From: Gonocerus acuteangulatus | Taxonomy: Eukaryota; Arthropoda; Insecta; Hemiptera; Coreidae | Assembly (NCBI GenBank): GCA_946811695.1 | Contig: OX328125.1 | Coordinates: forward strand, 51,994,994-52,058,993 | Length of the DNA stretch: 64,000 bases | Reading direction: 5' to 3' | Shown: positions 1 to 9,715 of the stretch, piece by piece | Position numbering within the stretch: the first letter of the stretch is position 1 | Layout of the letters: each line of letters starts with the position of its first letter | The notes under the pieces: model-generated | What the model was told of the DNA's origin: nothing | Seen by the model: the letters and a program-made list of their open reading frames with translations, nothing else | Databases searched by the model: none | Translations under genes and position numbers: made by a program

Positions 1-1782
1 ATGCGTCACTAAACAAATTGTTTTTATTGAGTGATCAAGGATTAAACCAGATGTCTTGCCCTGAATACAAGAAATCAAGAAAATGAAATGAAATTAATAA
101 AAAAAGCAAAATGAATTAGGAAGTCAGAATACGTTAATTATTTATTATTGTCTTGTTACATAAGTTTTGTAAATATTGATAATGTGGATGGAGTCTCTCC
201 TAATAGTAAAAAGAAGCAAATAATTCAAATTTAAAAATTATTTGACTAAGAAAGAAAAACTCTGTCCCATAAGAGCTGCTTAATTTGAGTGCATTTATAA
301 GCAAAGAAACAACTGCAATAAATATTAAGTTTTCTTCTTTTATATTTGTTGTAATTTTAACCAGATGACAATGATTTAAAATAGATTAAAAATAAATTTA
401 GGTTCAGTTCTCTGTTGTTTACTGGCTCTGGATTGCCATTTAAAAAAGTAGCATCTCATTATTCTTTATGAACCATTTTACCCACAAGCAGGGTATGTAC
501 TCAATTTTATATACTGACTAGCATATAGATTTTAGGGAGCAAATTATAAATTTTACTATTAATATCAAATAAATAAAGCCTTTGTTGCATGGAGAAAATA
601 AAAAAAATAAGAAATTACTTCGAAAGAACAACTAAAATAAAAAGATCGATGATTTGATTTTTTAAATCAAATTTGAAAAATTGTCCTCATAAATTACTAT
701 TTACAGCATATCGTCCCTACCATGTCAAACTATCGAATATGCAAATCAAAGCAAACTAGGGAACTAACATATTCTATCCATTGACAAAGTAATATATTGA
801 AAAATGGTATGATTCGATACTTTTTTTAAGTCATTCAAGGCTATTCTAAAGAGGTTAGAGTTCTGACAATTTGCGACAAGCCGTATCCTCCACAATCCAA
901 GAGCAAAGACTCGAACCTGAAATACAAGATTTTTCATACTCGATAATTTGACATGGTAGGGACGATATATCCAAGTGGATGTTGCCTCATGCAGAACTCC
1001 CCTTGATGGGGGTAATGGTCTAACTTCCCTGGAGACCAACCCAACTAGGAAGTGGAGTTCCCTTTCCACTGATCTATGGCCTAAATATCTTTAGGCCTTC
1101 CTTCTTTTCTTGCTCCCTGGGTGTTCCACTGTAAAGTGTCTTTTTCAAAAGCTCAATCAGGTTTTTTCAGTGTTTGTCCTATCCACTTCCATTTCTTTTT
1201 CTTTATTTTGATGTTTTTAGAAGACTTCTCTGTGTGTGACCTCTTCATTTAAGATTTTTTTCTGCTAGTGAAATTACTTGATTAAGTAAGAAATACTGTG
1301 GATTAAAAAAAAAAAAATCAGGTTTAATCTCCATGCAAAATGGATCAATTTTGCTTTTGTTCACAATATCGCTCTCAATATTTTTGGATGTATAACTTTG
1401 TTGCTGCAATATACTAGAAATCTTGGTTGCTAGGGAGCTTGCTTTGAAGAGAAGAATCTAGCAACTAGCTGACAAAATAATGAATATATTTGTTCAGTGT
1501 GAGAAAAGTAGCCTTTCGTCTTCGTTAAAGTTGGAGTCTTTTATTGAGTGAGTGCTTTGACAATTCCAGTGCAAGACTATTATTGTTCAGAGTGAGCATT
1601 AAATATTTGGAGTGAGTTTTAATTTTTTTTTTTAATATTATAAATTGCCTTTCCATATTTTATTTGACTTTTTTTTTATGAACACAGTTTTGTTGAGAGC
1701 TAGGAGTAAAAATATTTTCTAAAGCCCCACAAAAGTTGATAATTTTGTTGAAAGAAACAAAAACTATTATAATTATTTTCAG
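1..1782. other. non-coding: intron or upstream flank of gene 1
   Basis: No exon could be supported here; it is probably intron sequence of the gene whose exons follow at 1783. It holds a Helentron-like 5' end at about 251-310 (CTCTGTCCC...GAGCTGC, related to the copy at 19714) and a 261-bp inverted-repeat element at 708-968. The open frame on the - strand at 764-1069 lies inside that element and looks non-coding. Confidence 0.5.
708..968. repeat. inverted-repeat element (MITE-like)
   Basis: The first 29 bases (708-736, beginning ATATCGTCCCTACCATG) are the reverse complement of the last 29 (940-968) with one mismatch, enclosing about 200 bp. This is the architecture of a small foldback or MITE element. 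No clear target-site duplication was seen and the superfamily is unknown. Confidence 0.5.
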
Positions 1783-1907
1783 ATCTGGATTTCGTGGACA
1801 AGAGTTAGAAGCATTCTTAAAGAAGCATGGGGTGGAAGAAGGAAGCCCCATAACAAACGAGACAATGCAAAAACTGTATGAAGATATTGATACAAAAAGC
1901 CAGCTAT
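1783..1907 (+). CDS. gene 1, third-from-last coding exon (protein not identified)
   Basis: An acceptor (ATTATTTTCAG) precedes 1783 and a donor (GTAAGT) follows 1907. The exon starts with the third base of a split codon and reads SGFRGQELEAFLKKHGVEEG, continuing to DIDTKSQL and ending one base into the next codon. The phase matches the next exon exactly. The segment is hydrophilic, charged and probably helical. It is the downstream part of a gene that begins left of the window. I do not recognise the family; a C-terminal assembly domain of a larger protein is only a guess. Confidence 0.7.
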
Positions 1908-1958
1908 GTAAGTAGTAATATTTTGTCAAAATTTGTTTTGTGTAACAGTAAATTTCAG

Positions 1959-2000
1959 GGTCGCCCTGTGGTCTAGTGGCTAACGCCTTAGATTCTTATG
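1959..2000 (+). repeat. tRNA-derived SINE head fragment
   Basis: The sequence GTGGTCTAGTGGCTAACGCC resembles a tRNA 5' half with an A box (TGGTCTAGTGG). It matches the heads of SINEs at 34193 and 60930 but breaks off before the B box into an A-rich stretch. Confidence 0.5.
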
Positions 2001-2336
2001 AAAAAAAAACAAAACAAAAAAACTTTCATGAAAAAAATTTGTTACTGAACTACTTAAGCTTAAGACATATTAACAACAATTTTTTCTAACCTATTATTTA
2101 AGAAAATAAAAAAAATAAAAATTTAGATATTATTTTAACGTTTTGGTTCTTGTGTTACCTGAATTTCTTTGTAAATAAGCAGCTTGCATATTTCAATATT
2201 AGTTCCGTTCTATGTTTTCCAAATCAGATATCATCATTATATAGATAAACACACAAGGATGACAAAGCTTTTGCAATTTGGATGCTTTACTGTTATGGAC
2301 GACATATCTGATCAACAGTTTTTTTTCTTCTTACAG

Positions 2337-2382
2337 ATGTAGAAGCTGTCGAGCATGAACAGATTATGAGTCAACTTGACAT
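2337..2382 (+). CDS. gene 1, penultimate coding exon
   Basis: A 46-bp exon between an acceptor (CTTCTTACAG) and a donor (ATGTAAGT). It completes the tyrosine split with the previous exon, reads VEAVEHEQIMSQLD, and ends two bases into an isoleucine codon finished by the exon at 6440. Both junctions keep one open frame, which is the main evidence that it is real. The heptad-like spacing of hydrophobic residues continues into the last exon, suggesting a coiled coil. Confidence 0.7.
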
Positions 2383-2796
2383 GTAAGTCACTTTAATGTT
2401 ATCATACCAAGTCAAATCATTTATCATATCGGATCTTAATGGCTTTAAATTATTTTGAATTGATTATGATGGTCATTAGCACCAAGGATCTAAATATTTA
2501 AAGAAAATATCCAGAAATCGGTACTCAGAAAATCTAAATTGTGTCATTTAAAATTTTAACTGCATATATAAATCAATGAACATTCAATTTATCCAGCTAG
2601 TTTGGAATAAAACAGATTATTAAAAAAAAAAAAAAAACAGCCTTGGAATGATAAGAAAGCAACTGCCAATTATGGTCAGCTATCAGTTGGTCATAAATGT
2701 TTTTCATAACAGTTTTCAAAGTAATATAACCTAAATACCAGCATTCAAAATACAAATCTTTTTGATAGAAGGAAGAATTGAGGTTACTTCAAAAGT

Positions 2797-2950
2797 GTTT
2801 ATTTAAATTTCAACATCCAATTACACTCATATTTTTGTGACTGGTTATCTACAGGGAAACACTCTTTTCTAGCCAGGGTAGGGCTAAACATTTTTATTTT
2901 TTTCACATTAAAATCCATTATCCCTAGTAGGAATTGAACCCACGATATTT
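2797..2950 (-). repeat. tRNA-type SINE, family C
   Basis: Read on the - strand it has a B-box-like motif (GGGTTCAATTCC) followed by a body shared with copies at 3637, 9540, 22475 and 25345: an interrupted AAAAG...CTTTT segment, a CCTATCCTGGCTAGAA-like block and an A/T-rich tail. It directly abuts a 5S-derived SINE, so one inserted next to the other. Confidence 0.55.
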
Positions 2951-3117
2951 GCCAACGGCGATAGCCACATTGAATACACCGGTTCCCGTAGATCACCGAA
3001 GTTAAGCAATGTCGGGCGTGGTCAGTACCTGAATGGGTGCCCGACCATGTGTTGTTGGCATTATAAAAGGGTGGCAACCTGTAGATAGCCCGGCATGTCG
3101 TAGATGCGCCGTAAAAC
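2951..3117 (+). repeat. 5S rRNA-derived SINE
   Basis: Positions 2951-3062 match animal 5S rRNA over most of its length, including the internal promoter region (CACCGAAGTTAAGCAATGTC, GGTCAGTACCTGAATGGGTG) and the closing TGTTGTTGGC. An internal block near the 3' third is missing. A non-5S tail follows (GGTGGCAACCTGTAGATAGC ... GATGCGCCGTAAAA) that is shared with other SINEs here. It is a retroposed SINE and not a working 5S gene. Confidence 0.8.
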
Positions 3118-3150
3118 AAAAATAAAATAAAAAAAACTGGGCCTCCACTT

Positions 3151-3156
<6 letters not shown>

Positions 3157-3204
<48 letters not shown>
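3157..3204. repeat. (TA)n microsatellite
   Basis: Pure TA dinucleotide tract between the 5S SINE and the family B SINE. Confidence 0.95.
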
Positions 3205-3210
<6 letters not shown>

Positions 3211-3551
3211 CAGTCCCGCAACAGGCCACGAGGGCCCAGAGGGGCAGATACTATACTATAGAGGTATCTGATTCATGACCATACGGCACACAAGGGAGAT
3301 AGTGTGGTCAGTACTATGCTCCGGCCGCCTGATTTTCCCCTTAGCCGCTTCGACTGCTACAGTCATTAGCACCCAAGGTACCCATTATTAAATTAATTAA
3401 AGGCTGGGTTGGCCTAGGGGCGGTCAGGGAGGCTGAATTCAACTCATGAGCGAAGACACTAGAAGAAAAAATCTTTAGTGCTTGCTCGGGATTTGAACTC
3501 AGGTCCTCCAACTTTTTAGTCCAGTGCTCTACCACTGAGCTAACCTCGCCC

Positions 3552-3553
<2 letters not shown>
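3205..3553 (-). repeat. tRNA-derived SINE, family B, near full length
   Basis: On the - strand the head (3553 downward) reads GAGGTTAGCTCAGTGGTAGA followed by a B box (GAGTTCAAATCCC), which is a clear tRNA 5' region with both Pol III boxes. The body runs about 270 bp to a 3' part containing GGGCCCTCGTGGCCTGTT. Related pieces lie at 11862-12000 (3' part) and 13058-13215 (head). It is bounded on both sides by (TA)n tracts. Confidence 0.75.

Positions 3554-3612
<59 letters not shown>
3554..3612. repeat. (TA)n microsatellite
   Basis: Pure TA tract directly abutting the head of the family B SINE. Confidence 0.95.
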
Positions 3613-3616
<4 letters not shown>

Positions 3617-3636
3617 TGAAAATATAAAATGTATTT

Positions 3637-3843
3637 ATTTAAATTTTAATGTCCATTATTATTAACTGAGAATTTTGGGATGGGTTCTCTACAGGTCACC
3701 ACCACCCTTTTCTAGCCAGGATAGGGCTGAAGCCTTTTCTTTTTTCTAAAGAAAAGCCACCACCCCTAGTGGGAATCAAACCCATGACCTTTGGCACGGA
3801 GTGTTAAGTGCTCACGCCTTAACACTCACGGCCATCGGCCTCC
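3637..3843 (-). repeat. tRNA-type SINE, family C, full head
   Basis: Read on the - strand it begins GAGGCCGATGGCCGTGAGTG and carries a B box (GGGTTTGATTCCC). The shared family C body follows, with complementary AGAAAAGA / TCTTTTC blocks, then a T-poor tail at about 3637. It is the best preserved family C copy in the window. Confidence 0.65.
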
Positions 3844-3861
3844 TAAAATAAATTTATAATT

Positions 3862-3998
3862 TTAGCGTGGTTCCTCCCTCCCTTCATAGGGAGGAACCCC
3901 GCTTATAAGGTTGATCTCATGAAACAATCCGGAAGTGCCGACTAGAAAATTTTGCATTTCAGAACCCCTGGAGCCCGAAAATGACGGTGGTTCAAATT

Positions 3999-4034
<36 letters not shown>

Positions 4035-5262
4035 CCTGTTCGCCGCATAGCTCAGCGAATAATGGGCCGATTTTGATGAAATTTGGTACAAAAATCTTTC
4101 GTCTAATCCCATGATTCGTACTTACAATCATGGGATTCAGTTGAAACATTTTTTGCATGTTTGAATTTCATCAAAACTAACATGTTAAACTTTTGGTTAC
4201 ATTTGGAGTTAAGGAAGGGTTAGAATAAAATATTTTATGAACAGACATGAAAAGTTTTGGGAACTTCGTATTCTTTCATTAACATCTCGAACACGGTTGG
4301 GAAATTTTGATAAGTGGATAGAAACTATTTGAAAGCTTTCTAAATTCTCTACAAAAAAGATTCTGAAACAATTTTTGATTAGGTGATATCAATCGAAGAA
4401 ATAAGTGCTTAAAACTTCAAATACGTCTGTTTAGCTCTTAAGAACGGGTTTTTGTTGATCTTTTTGTAATTTTTGTCTCTTTCCCTTAGTTTTTTATTGC
4501 TTTTTATTTTTGTAATTTCTTATGTTAGGAAAATGTATTTGTGTGTAAAACAGGATAGGTAAAATGAGACCAATTTTCTGTTGCTAGAAATAATGAACAG
4601 TTTTGGGAACTTCATATACTTTCATTAATATCTCGAAAACGGTTGAAAACCTTGGGAAGCAAAAGATTACCATTCGAAAGCTTACTAAATGGTCTACAAA
4701 AAAGGTTCTGAAGAAAGTTTTGAATAAGCGATGTCAATCGAAGAAATTAGTGCATAAACTTTGAAGTAATTGATTTCGTTTATTCGAACGGTTCTTTTTG
4801 TCTGTTTTTATTCCTTGTTATTTTTTAATTGCTTAAAGTTAGATAATGTATTTGACAATAAAACAGATTAAGTAAAATAAGAAAAACAATTCATTGTTAG
4901 AAATATAGCTTGCCAAGAGAAAGAGATTCGATGACGTCTTTTGAATATTTTCAATTGCCTTTATGCTGTTGGTTTTTTATTTTATTTTTTAATTGATTTT
5001 ATTTGTCGAATTATTACTATGGTAGAAGAACACAAGAAAATGTGAAAATTTTTGATATTTTTCAATGCATTGAAACGTACTAAATAGGTATCTCTAGAAG
5101 AGGATTCTGAGGTCTGGCGGACCCGACCAGGTAAAGTCAGAAAGCCCTTTGAACAAAGGCCGAACCAAATATTATCTGTTTCTATTCTAAGCTTTTCAAA
5201 TGACAAAAGGGATATGAACGGAACCGCGCTAAGATGTTGCAGTTCCTGTGAGTCGGAATTTT
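3862..5262 (-). mobile_element. Helentron-like element, subfamily 2, near full length
   Basis: On the - strand the 5' end lies near 5262 (TCCGACTCACAGGAACTGC, then TTAGCGCGGTTCC). The 3' end is at 3862: a hairpin of GGTTCCTCCC and GGGAGGAACC followed by the terminal CTAA. The 5' subterminal TTAGCGCGGTTCC is complementary to the 3' terminal GGAACCACGCTAA except for one base. Inside lie a (TA)n tract at 4001-4030 and two copies of a roughly 250-bp unit (about 4230-4490 and 4590-4870). No Rep/helicase frame is present, so it is non-autonomous. The layout fits Helitron2/Helentron-derived elements, which also carry short asymmetric terminal inverted repeats and internal microsatellites. Confidence 0.6.
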
Positions 5263-5600
5263 TATCATGTGACTTTGCCATATGGTACTGAATTGTTATT
5301 ATAGGTTAGAAGGATATTTTTTAACTGAAAAATATTTTTTAAGCTAATGCTACTCACAAAATAAGTAATTTGATCAGATGAATCAAGCTATTGGGAAAGA
5401 TATTGAATAATTACATATCTATTACCTAAGTAGTTACTCATACTTCTAGAGATCAATAGAAAATTATTATCTTTTTTTAAAAGTTATCCTTTTTTTCTCT
5501 CCAAAAAAAGGAACAAATTCTGAGGCCAGTCTCAATTTCAAGGTTAAATTGATGTGATCAATTCCTCAGACCATAAATCCTTTATTTATTTGTACATTTA

Positions 5601-5627
5601 ACGTTTCGGCCTTCGGGCCATTTTCAA
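5601..5627 (-). ncRNA. degenerate hammerhead-like core
   Basis: On the - strand the sequence is TTGAAAA, then a perfect GGCC-CGAA-GGCC hairpin, then GAAACGT. A hammerhead core needs CTGANGA, stem II and GAAA. The first block has two changes from consensus, so it is probably inactive. It belongs with the better-preserved motifs at 42435, 42499, 56733, 56903 and 62464. Confidence 0.35.
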
Positions 5628-6235
5628 TTTTTAGAAATAAAGTAAGTGTTACAAAAAACTTAATTTAACCCTCTTACTAACTAATTTATAATAATTTAAC
5701 CCTATGTCAAATTTTATTCTATTGTTTACCTAAAGTCCAGCAGCTAATTATAAATTCCAATTAATTAAATTCCATAATGATGAAAATTATTATTTGTGAT
5801 ATACTTTCAAAATATTAAATCCTTTCCTGCAGCGTCATAGGTCATTTAAATTTGATAAAATTCATATAACGAACTTAATCAACAATGGTCAACTCACTCT
5901 CAGCCCTCTTCATTAATGCATCTGGAGATTTTGGACAGCATCCTCGCCTTCCCCATTAAATACACAAACCATCATAAATCCCATAAAATATTTAAATGTT
6001 TGAGTTTTTTTGAAATTTTGAATATTAATATAAATATTTTAAATATATTACATCCCAAACTAACTGAAATGAGTAGCATACATGACCCATGCTTTAAATT
6101 GTATATTTATTTATTTTATTAACTTATATTAGTAATAATCATTTTGGCATAAAGGAGTTACTATTTTTGCAGTTTTCTATTATCTAGTTATCTCCAACGC
6201 AGACGTCACACATCCTTGGTTATTTGCTAATCACC

Positions 6236-6338
6236 ATTGTTATGGAGATATCCTTGGTTATTTATATAACCATATAATTGCCTTATATAACCATATAATT
6301 GCCATATATAACCATATTGGTTATTTATACAACCAATA
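6236..6338. repeat. short tandem/dispersed ATAACCATAT repeat
   Basis: Several imperfect copies of TTATATAACCATATAATTGC and TTGGTTATTTATA are packed together in the last intron of gene 1. Confidence 0.6.
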
Positions 6339-6439
6339 TAAAATTAAAACATTTTTTTTTTCTAACACTTCTTTGAAAATGTAGATTAAAAGGTATTTTC
6401 CAAAGTTGAAGTATTAAAGTTTAATGTTCACTTTTTCAG

Positions 6440-6530
6440 TTTAAAAGTGCGTATGAATTATGTGGACAGGAGGACTGAAGAAATGTCAGCAAAAGTAGAA
6501 CTTCTTCTGGATAAATTAATGAGAAAATAA
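6440..6530 (+). CDS. gene 1, last coding exon with stop
   Basis: Follows an acceptor (CTTTTTCAG). In frame with the previous two exons it reads LKVRMNYVDRRTEEMSAKVE, then LLLDKLMRK, then TAA at 6528-6530. Spacing of V, M, V, L, L and L fits an amphipathic helix or short coiled coil at the extreme C-terminus. The three exons together give about 85 residues. The 4-kb intron before this exon holds SINEs, (TA)n tracts and a Helentron-like element. The 3' UTR may itself contain an optional intron (GGTATGT near 6555, TTTTCAG near 6652). Confidence 0.72.
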
Positions 6531-6840
6531 AATTCATTGAATGTCCATTGTATGGTATGTATCACCATGTTAAGGAGAAGTACTTTTTTTTTTTTACTAA
6601 ATTATACATTTTCTTTACAACATATATGTACATTATAATTTTTTTCTTTTCAGGTGAGATATTATCAACAAAACTTGACTGAACAAAAGTTACGTATTTG
6701 CGTTAAGATGATAAATTTATATCCCTCTATAAAATACACTATTAGCCATTGTTCCATTAAAATATGTATTTCGGACATTATGACCATGAGGATGATGCTT
6801 TTAAAACTGTAAAAAAATTATTATTTTATATTAAACATCA

Positions 6841-6846
6841 AATAAA
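6841..6846 (+). terminator. polyadenylation signal AATAAA of gene 1
   Basis: A canonical AATAAA lies 310 bp after the gene 1 stop codon, followed by T-rich and TG-containing sequence. It is the first canonical signal after the stop. A Helitron begins 90 bp further on, so the transcript probably ends before it. Confidence 0.55.
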
Positions 6847-6932
6847 GCAATGTATTGTCATTCTTCACCTTCTGATAATTTGAAAGTTTAATGTATCATT
6901 TTTGTCAAATGTTGGAAGATGATTTGAAGTTA

Positions 6933-8121
6933 TCTATATATATATAAATCACGTGTCTGTCTGTTTTTCTGTTTGTTTGTTCCTTATACAAATCCACACT
7001 GTTTGACCGATTTTGACCAAACTGGGAATAATGGTAGGTCTTGATACTAGAAATCTCCTAGGCTAGGTAAAAAAAATCTACCAGCTGTCTGTCTGTATGT
7101 TTGTCCCTTATACAAATCCACACCGTTCGTCCGATTTTGACTAAACTCGGTACACATGTGGATCTTAATCTGAGGAGTGTCGTAGGCTAAGTCAAAAACG
7201 TCTACCAGCTGTCTGTCTGTATGTTTGTCCCTTATACAAATCCACACCGTTTGACCGATTTTGACCAAACTTGGAATAATGGTAGGTCTTGATACGAGAA
7301 ATCTCCTAGGCTGGGTCGAAAAAATCTACCAGCTGTCTGTCTGTATGTTCGTCCCTTATACAAATCCACACCATTCGTCCGATTTTGACTAAACTCGGTA
7401 CATATGTGGATCTTAATCTGAGGAGTGTCATAGGCTAAGTCAAAAACGTCTACCAGCTGTCTGTCTGTATGTTTTTCCCTTATACAAATCCACACCGTTC
7501 GTCTGATTTTGACTAAACTCGGTACACATGAGGACCTTAATCTGGGGAGTGTCGTAGGCTAAGTCAAAAACGTCTACCAGCTGTCTGTCTGTATGTTTGT
7601 CCCTTATACAAATCCACACCGTTCGTCCGATTTTGACCAAACTTGGAATAATGGTAAGTCTTGATACGGCAATTTCCACAGGCTAGGTCAAAACGGCTAC
7701 CATCTGTCTGTCTGTATGTTTGTTCTTTATACAAACCCACACCGTTTGACAGATTTTGATCAAACTGGGCACACAGGTTGGTCTTGATCAGGGGAGTGTC
7801 ATAGGCCAGGTCAAAAACGTCTACCAGCTGCTGTCTGTATGTGCTTTTTTTTTTTTTTTTTTTAAATAAAAATCCACACTGTTAGACCGATTTTTACCAA
7901 ACTTGGCATACATGTATGTCTTGATACGGGGGGGGGGGGGGGGGGGGGGTGTTATAGGTTAGGTCAAAGTCGTCTAGGACTCCCAGTTGGGAGGTCACGG
8001 GTTCGAAACAGTTACAGATTCGTGTTATTTGATTTTAATAATACTTATTTGGTTTCTAATTTATTTAGGCTTTTCTATATAAAGAAAGTAGGTGTAGAAT
8101 GGCACGCCGGCTAACAGCTAG
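6933..8121 (+). mobile_element. non-autonomous Helitron with internal ~122-bp tandem repeats
   Basis: Begins TCTATATATATATAAATCAC and ends GCTAACAGCTAG. The left neighbour is A and the right neighbour is T, matching the canonical Helitron rule (5' TC, 3' CTRR, insertion between A and T). The interior is about eight tandem units of roughly 122 bp, each with CTGTCTGTCTGTATGTTTGT and AATCCACACCGTT...CCGATTTTGA. The same 3' terminus recurs at 63511-63514, and an inverted piece lies at 54998-55395. No transposase is encoded. Open frames on the - strand here (GQTVWICIRDKHTDRQL-like) are repeat artefacts. Confidence 0.7.
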
Positions 8122-8161
8122 TATTTTATATAATCCTGTATGCTTTAATGTTGCAATGTAT

Positions 8162-8164
<3 letters not shown>

Positions 8165-8212
<48 letters not shown>
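8165..8212. repeat. (TA)n microsatellite
   Basis: Pure TA tract shortly after the Helitron end. Confidence 0.95.
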
Positions 8213-8216
<4 letters not shown>

Positions 8217-9007
8217 ATGTTAAGTTATTTTTATTTGTAAGGGAATAAATTATTAAGATAAAATTTATTGTTGGAGAAATTAATTATTAGGATAATTATA
8301 TTATAATGATAACTTAATCTCAGGGATAAAAAGTTCCGAGTGAATGAATATTAAACAAATACGTATTTCCAAACAATGCTGAAATACAATTACCAATACA
8401 AATGTATTATCAAACAAGTAATAAAAAAAATCAATACAATCACAAAATATAATTCTTACCTTTGAATAAATAGAGTCTTCAAACAAAATTCCAAATATGC
8501 TGGACTTGAATAAGTTCTCAGATAATTGCTTCTTCAGCATGACACGTCTTCACCGTCAGTCTTATTGCTTAAACCAGTCGATAAGCTCACAAATATAAAA
8601 ACACCACATGAGAGGGTTTACACTCCGTACGCTGTGAGACTCCTTACTCTACTGAGGATGGACATCGACTTGATGAAACTCCGTACTCTGTGGTGGCTAG
8701 GCTTAGACTGAGTGCTGTTTTTGTGGTAAAAAGTTGGCGTTTTCTCCCACCACCTTCCGCATTTTGTCGGTTTACTATTTAGATAACAATTATTATTTTG
8801 TAATTTTAAAATGATTAATTTAGTATTGTTTGACTGTATATTTAATCTATACCTATTGTACATCAGTATGGTCCAGAAATATTATAAATTTTGATCGTAT
8901 ATCATACGATGTTATTAGTATATTAGGATTTGTGGTTTGCGCGGGCTTTTCAAGCTCTCAATGGCTATTTGAATTCAAAAAGGTTTTTGTGAATGTAATA
9001 TATCATT

Positions 9008-9010
<3 letters not shown>
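8213..9010. other. intergenic, nothing recognised
   Basis: AT-rich sequence without a supportable exon, RNA gene or recognised repeat. Short open frames on both strands at 8301-8863 show no family resemblance. Confidence 0.5.

Positions 9011-9070
<60 letters not shown>
9011..9070. repeat. (TA)n microsatellite
   Basis: Sixty-base TA tract adjoining the A-rich end of a SINE. Confidence 0.95.
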
Positions 9071-9071
<1 letters not shown>

Positions 9072-9073
<2 letters not shown>

Positions 9074-9220
9074 GGCGCACCGACATCTAGGCCATTAGCA
9101 CTGGGCTATCTACTGGTTACCACCCTTCCTGAACGTTCTTATAAAAGTATCATAATTTTTATGCAGCGTGAAGGAACTCGAACTCTCATCTGCCGCATGA
9201 GAATCCAAGGGGTATAAAAT
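9072..9220 (-). repeat. tRNA-headed SINE with the shared 3' tail
   Basis: On the - strand the tRNA-like head contains a B box (GAGTTCGAGTTCC). After a spacer comes the tail GGGTGGTAACCAGTAGATAG ... GCTAATGGCCTAGATGTCGG ... GCGCCATA. The same tail follows the 5S-derived SINEs at 2951 and 17606, so tRNA and 5S heads are fused to one 3' module. Confidence 0.65.
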
Positions 9221-9539
9221 TATATTAACCCGCCGTTGGTCATGCCATATTGTCCTGTTTTTTCAAACGTTTTGTAGAGGGTTAGCTTGGCGTTTTTCTT
9301 TGAAAATCATTTTGTAAGCTGTGTGAATGTAGAAACGACAAATAAAAAAATATCAGAATTAAATAAAATATTAGCATTAAATGAAATTTACGGCAAGTGT
9401 GAGGGAAATGCTCACGGCGCAAACAACGCCAGGATAAACTAAATATTAAAACGACAGATGGTAGCTTTTGAAATGTTCATTAAATAGCCCTAATCAATAT
9501 CACTTTGTTTTAGATTTACGGCTATGCAAAATATTTCAT

Positions 9540-9715
9540 CAAATTATTATTATTTAAATTTTGATGTCCACTTATCCATGATAAAGGTTACCATCCTTTT
9601 CCACCAGGATAAACGGAATTTTCTTTCTTCGGAAGAAAATCTATCAACCCTAGTGGGAATCGAACCTATGACACACACCTTAGCACTCACGGCTAACAGG
9701 CCTGTTTCATGTTAA
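9540..9715 (-). repeat. tRNA-type SINE, family C
   Basis: Diverged family C copy. On the - strand it has a B box (GGTTCGATTCCC), CTAGGG, the complementary TTTTCTTCC / GAAGAAAG pair, and ends in the ATTTAAATAA tail. Confidence 0.55.

Noticed and set aside
764..1069. Open frame of 101 residues on the minus strand
   Set aside because: Overlaps an inverted-repeat element, has no family resemblance and no splice partners.
2951..3062. Functional 5S rRNA gene
   Set aside because: An internal block is missing and a SINE tail follows, so it is a 5S-derived SINE.
7047..7679. Three similar minus-strand frames (GQTVWICIRDKHTDRQL type)
   Set aside because: They are translations of Helitron tandem units; their repetition reflects the ~122-bp DNA repeat.
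8526..8570. Further hammerhead-like motif (CTGAAGAAGC on the minus strand)
   Set aside because: No stem II and no GAAA follows.
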